Shown here: piece by piece, positions 63,212 to 64,000 of the stretch
Layout of the letters: every line of letters begins with the position of its first letter
Position numbering within the stretch: the first letter of the stretch is position 1
Assembly (NCBI GenBank): GCA_964035545.1
Contig: OZ037770.1
Coordinates: forward strand, 12,904,642-12,968,641
Direction of reading: 5' to 3'
Source: Bugula neritina
Lineage: Eukaryota > Bryozoa > Gymnolaemata > Cheilostomatida > Bugulidae
Length of the DNA: 64,000 nt
Notes under the pieces: generated by a model
What the model saw: only the letters and a program-made list of their open reading frames with translations
The model's database searches: none
What the model was told of the DNA's origin: nothing
Program-made: the position numbers and the translations under genes

Positions 63212-64000
63212 CTGATAGAAAATAGTAAAATAATTTTTCTCCGATCAAAAATCTATAGTTAACCTATTTCAAATAGTTTTATTCAGGATGTGAATGAAAT
63301 TTCATATGAGACAATTAATTTATGCTGCTGCTTAGAAAAGTTTACACCACTTCAGTAATTGAAGGGGGGGGGGAAGGGGTTTAGAAAAATAAATAATTAT
63401 AGGCTATGACTTTTAAAGAAAACATATTGAGTGCATTACTGAAAGTGAACACTAAAATATAAAAATTAGTTATAAATACTTTAAGAAGTTTTTTATTGCC
63501 ATATTTCAATAATCAATAACAGCTATTGTTTCAATGTTTCTATATAATGATATATTTTATTAATTATTAAGAATGTATAATATTTTCCAATCTAAATGTT
63601 GCCAATCATCAATATATAGATCAATACTTGCACTAAATATAGCTGATTTTGTTACTGATTTTACTAATTAGTTGTCAAGCATCTTTTCAAATTGAACAGC
63701 TTTGATAAAGAAAAACGTGTGCAAGGGAAAATAAGAAAGCAAAAAGGAAGTTGTCTGCTCGAGAATTTGGCATTCCCAACATTATTACAAATTTCTTACG
63801 CTCAAGTCACAAGAGATGAAAGTCAAAGTGTTGTAAAATCAAAAGTTTAATTTGGTGTCTGCTAATATTTTGTACTACTTTCCAGAGTAGGAAGGAAATT
63901 GCATAACTGAACAGGGCTAATACAAATCTTCAGTTGAACTCTGTAATTGCACTAAAAATCGAGATTGAATCTGATCAGCTTTAGTGTTTACTTTTAGCTG
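63212..64000. other. Right flank of the window
   Basis: AT-rich sequence, presumably an intron of MECOM since its start codon is not reached. A G-rich run lies near 63364. Nothing else recognised. Confidence 0.35.

Overview
This is a 64-kb piece of an AT-rich animal nuclear genome. The evidence is spliced genes with GT-AG introns, metazoan gene families, tRNA-derived SINEs, DNA transposons, a Ty3/gypsy fragment and many microsatellites and minisatellites. The gene set (an MECOM/PRDM16 protein, MEPCE, ZCWPW1 and mitochondrial ribosomal protein L23) points to a bilaterian invertebrate. A lophotrochozoan is my guess, but the sequence alone does not fix the phylum. I assembled exon models by hand from reading frames, splice sites and phase agreement.

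Left part (1-7.4 kb): a minus-strand gene for an unrecognised single-pass membrane protein (1318-3566), a long AC microsatellite, a SINE, and the last three exons of MRPL23 on the plus strand (5694-7010). MRPL23 ends tail-to-tail with a 17-exon minus-strand ZCWPW1 homologue (7418-17719). That protein has a CW zinc finger, a PWWP domain and a long C-terminal tail rich in SQ/TQ. About 1.7 kb of low-complexity DNA separates ZCWPW1 from the divergent plus-strand MEPCE gene (19.4-29.4 kb), which encodes the 7SK RNA methylphosphate capping enzyme. MEPCE introns hold SINEs and two minisatellites, one of which begins at a splice donor.

Centre (29.4-45.6 kb): a transposon-rich region. It contains a zinc-knuckle fragment, a decayed Harbinger-type transposase, a broken piggyBac-type transposase, a 5.9-kb tandem array, a short gene carrying the cysteine-rich half of a P2X7 C-terminal-type domain, and a frameshifted Ty3/gypsy integrase. 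The array has six units, each with the other half of the P2X7-type domain, and includes an almost identical 2,073-bp higher-order duplication. Two small gene candidates lie at its right edge: a 63-residue membrane protein (minus) and a plus-strand gene whose last exons are at 45101-45641.

Right part (46.6-64 kb): the minus-strand MECOM/PRDM16 (hamlet-type) zinc-finger regulator, 13 exons visible, with its 5' end beyond the window. It keeps the PR domain, a CtBP-type PLDLS motif and the three C-terminal fingers, but two fingers of the N-terminal array appear to be missing. A 94-bp inverted repeat brackets exons 4 and 5. A 1.36-kb terminal-inverted-repeat element with very long G/C tracts sits in a 5' intron.

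The genes form no operon-like unit. Three are chromatin or transcription factors (ZCWPW1, MEPCE, MECOM), but nothing in the sequence shows they act together.
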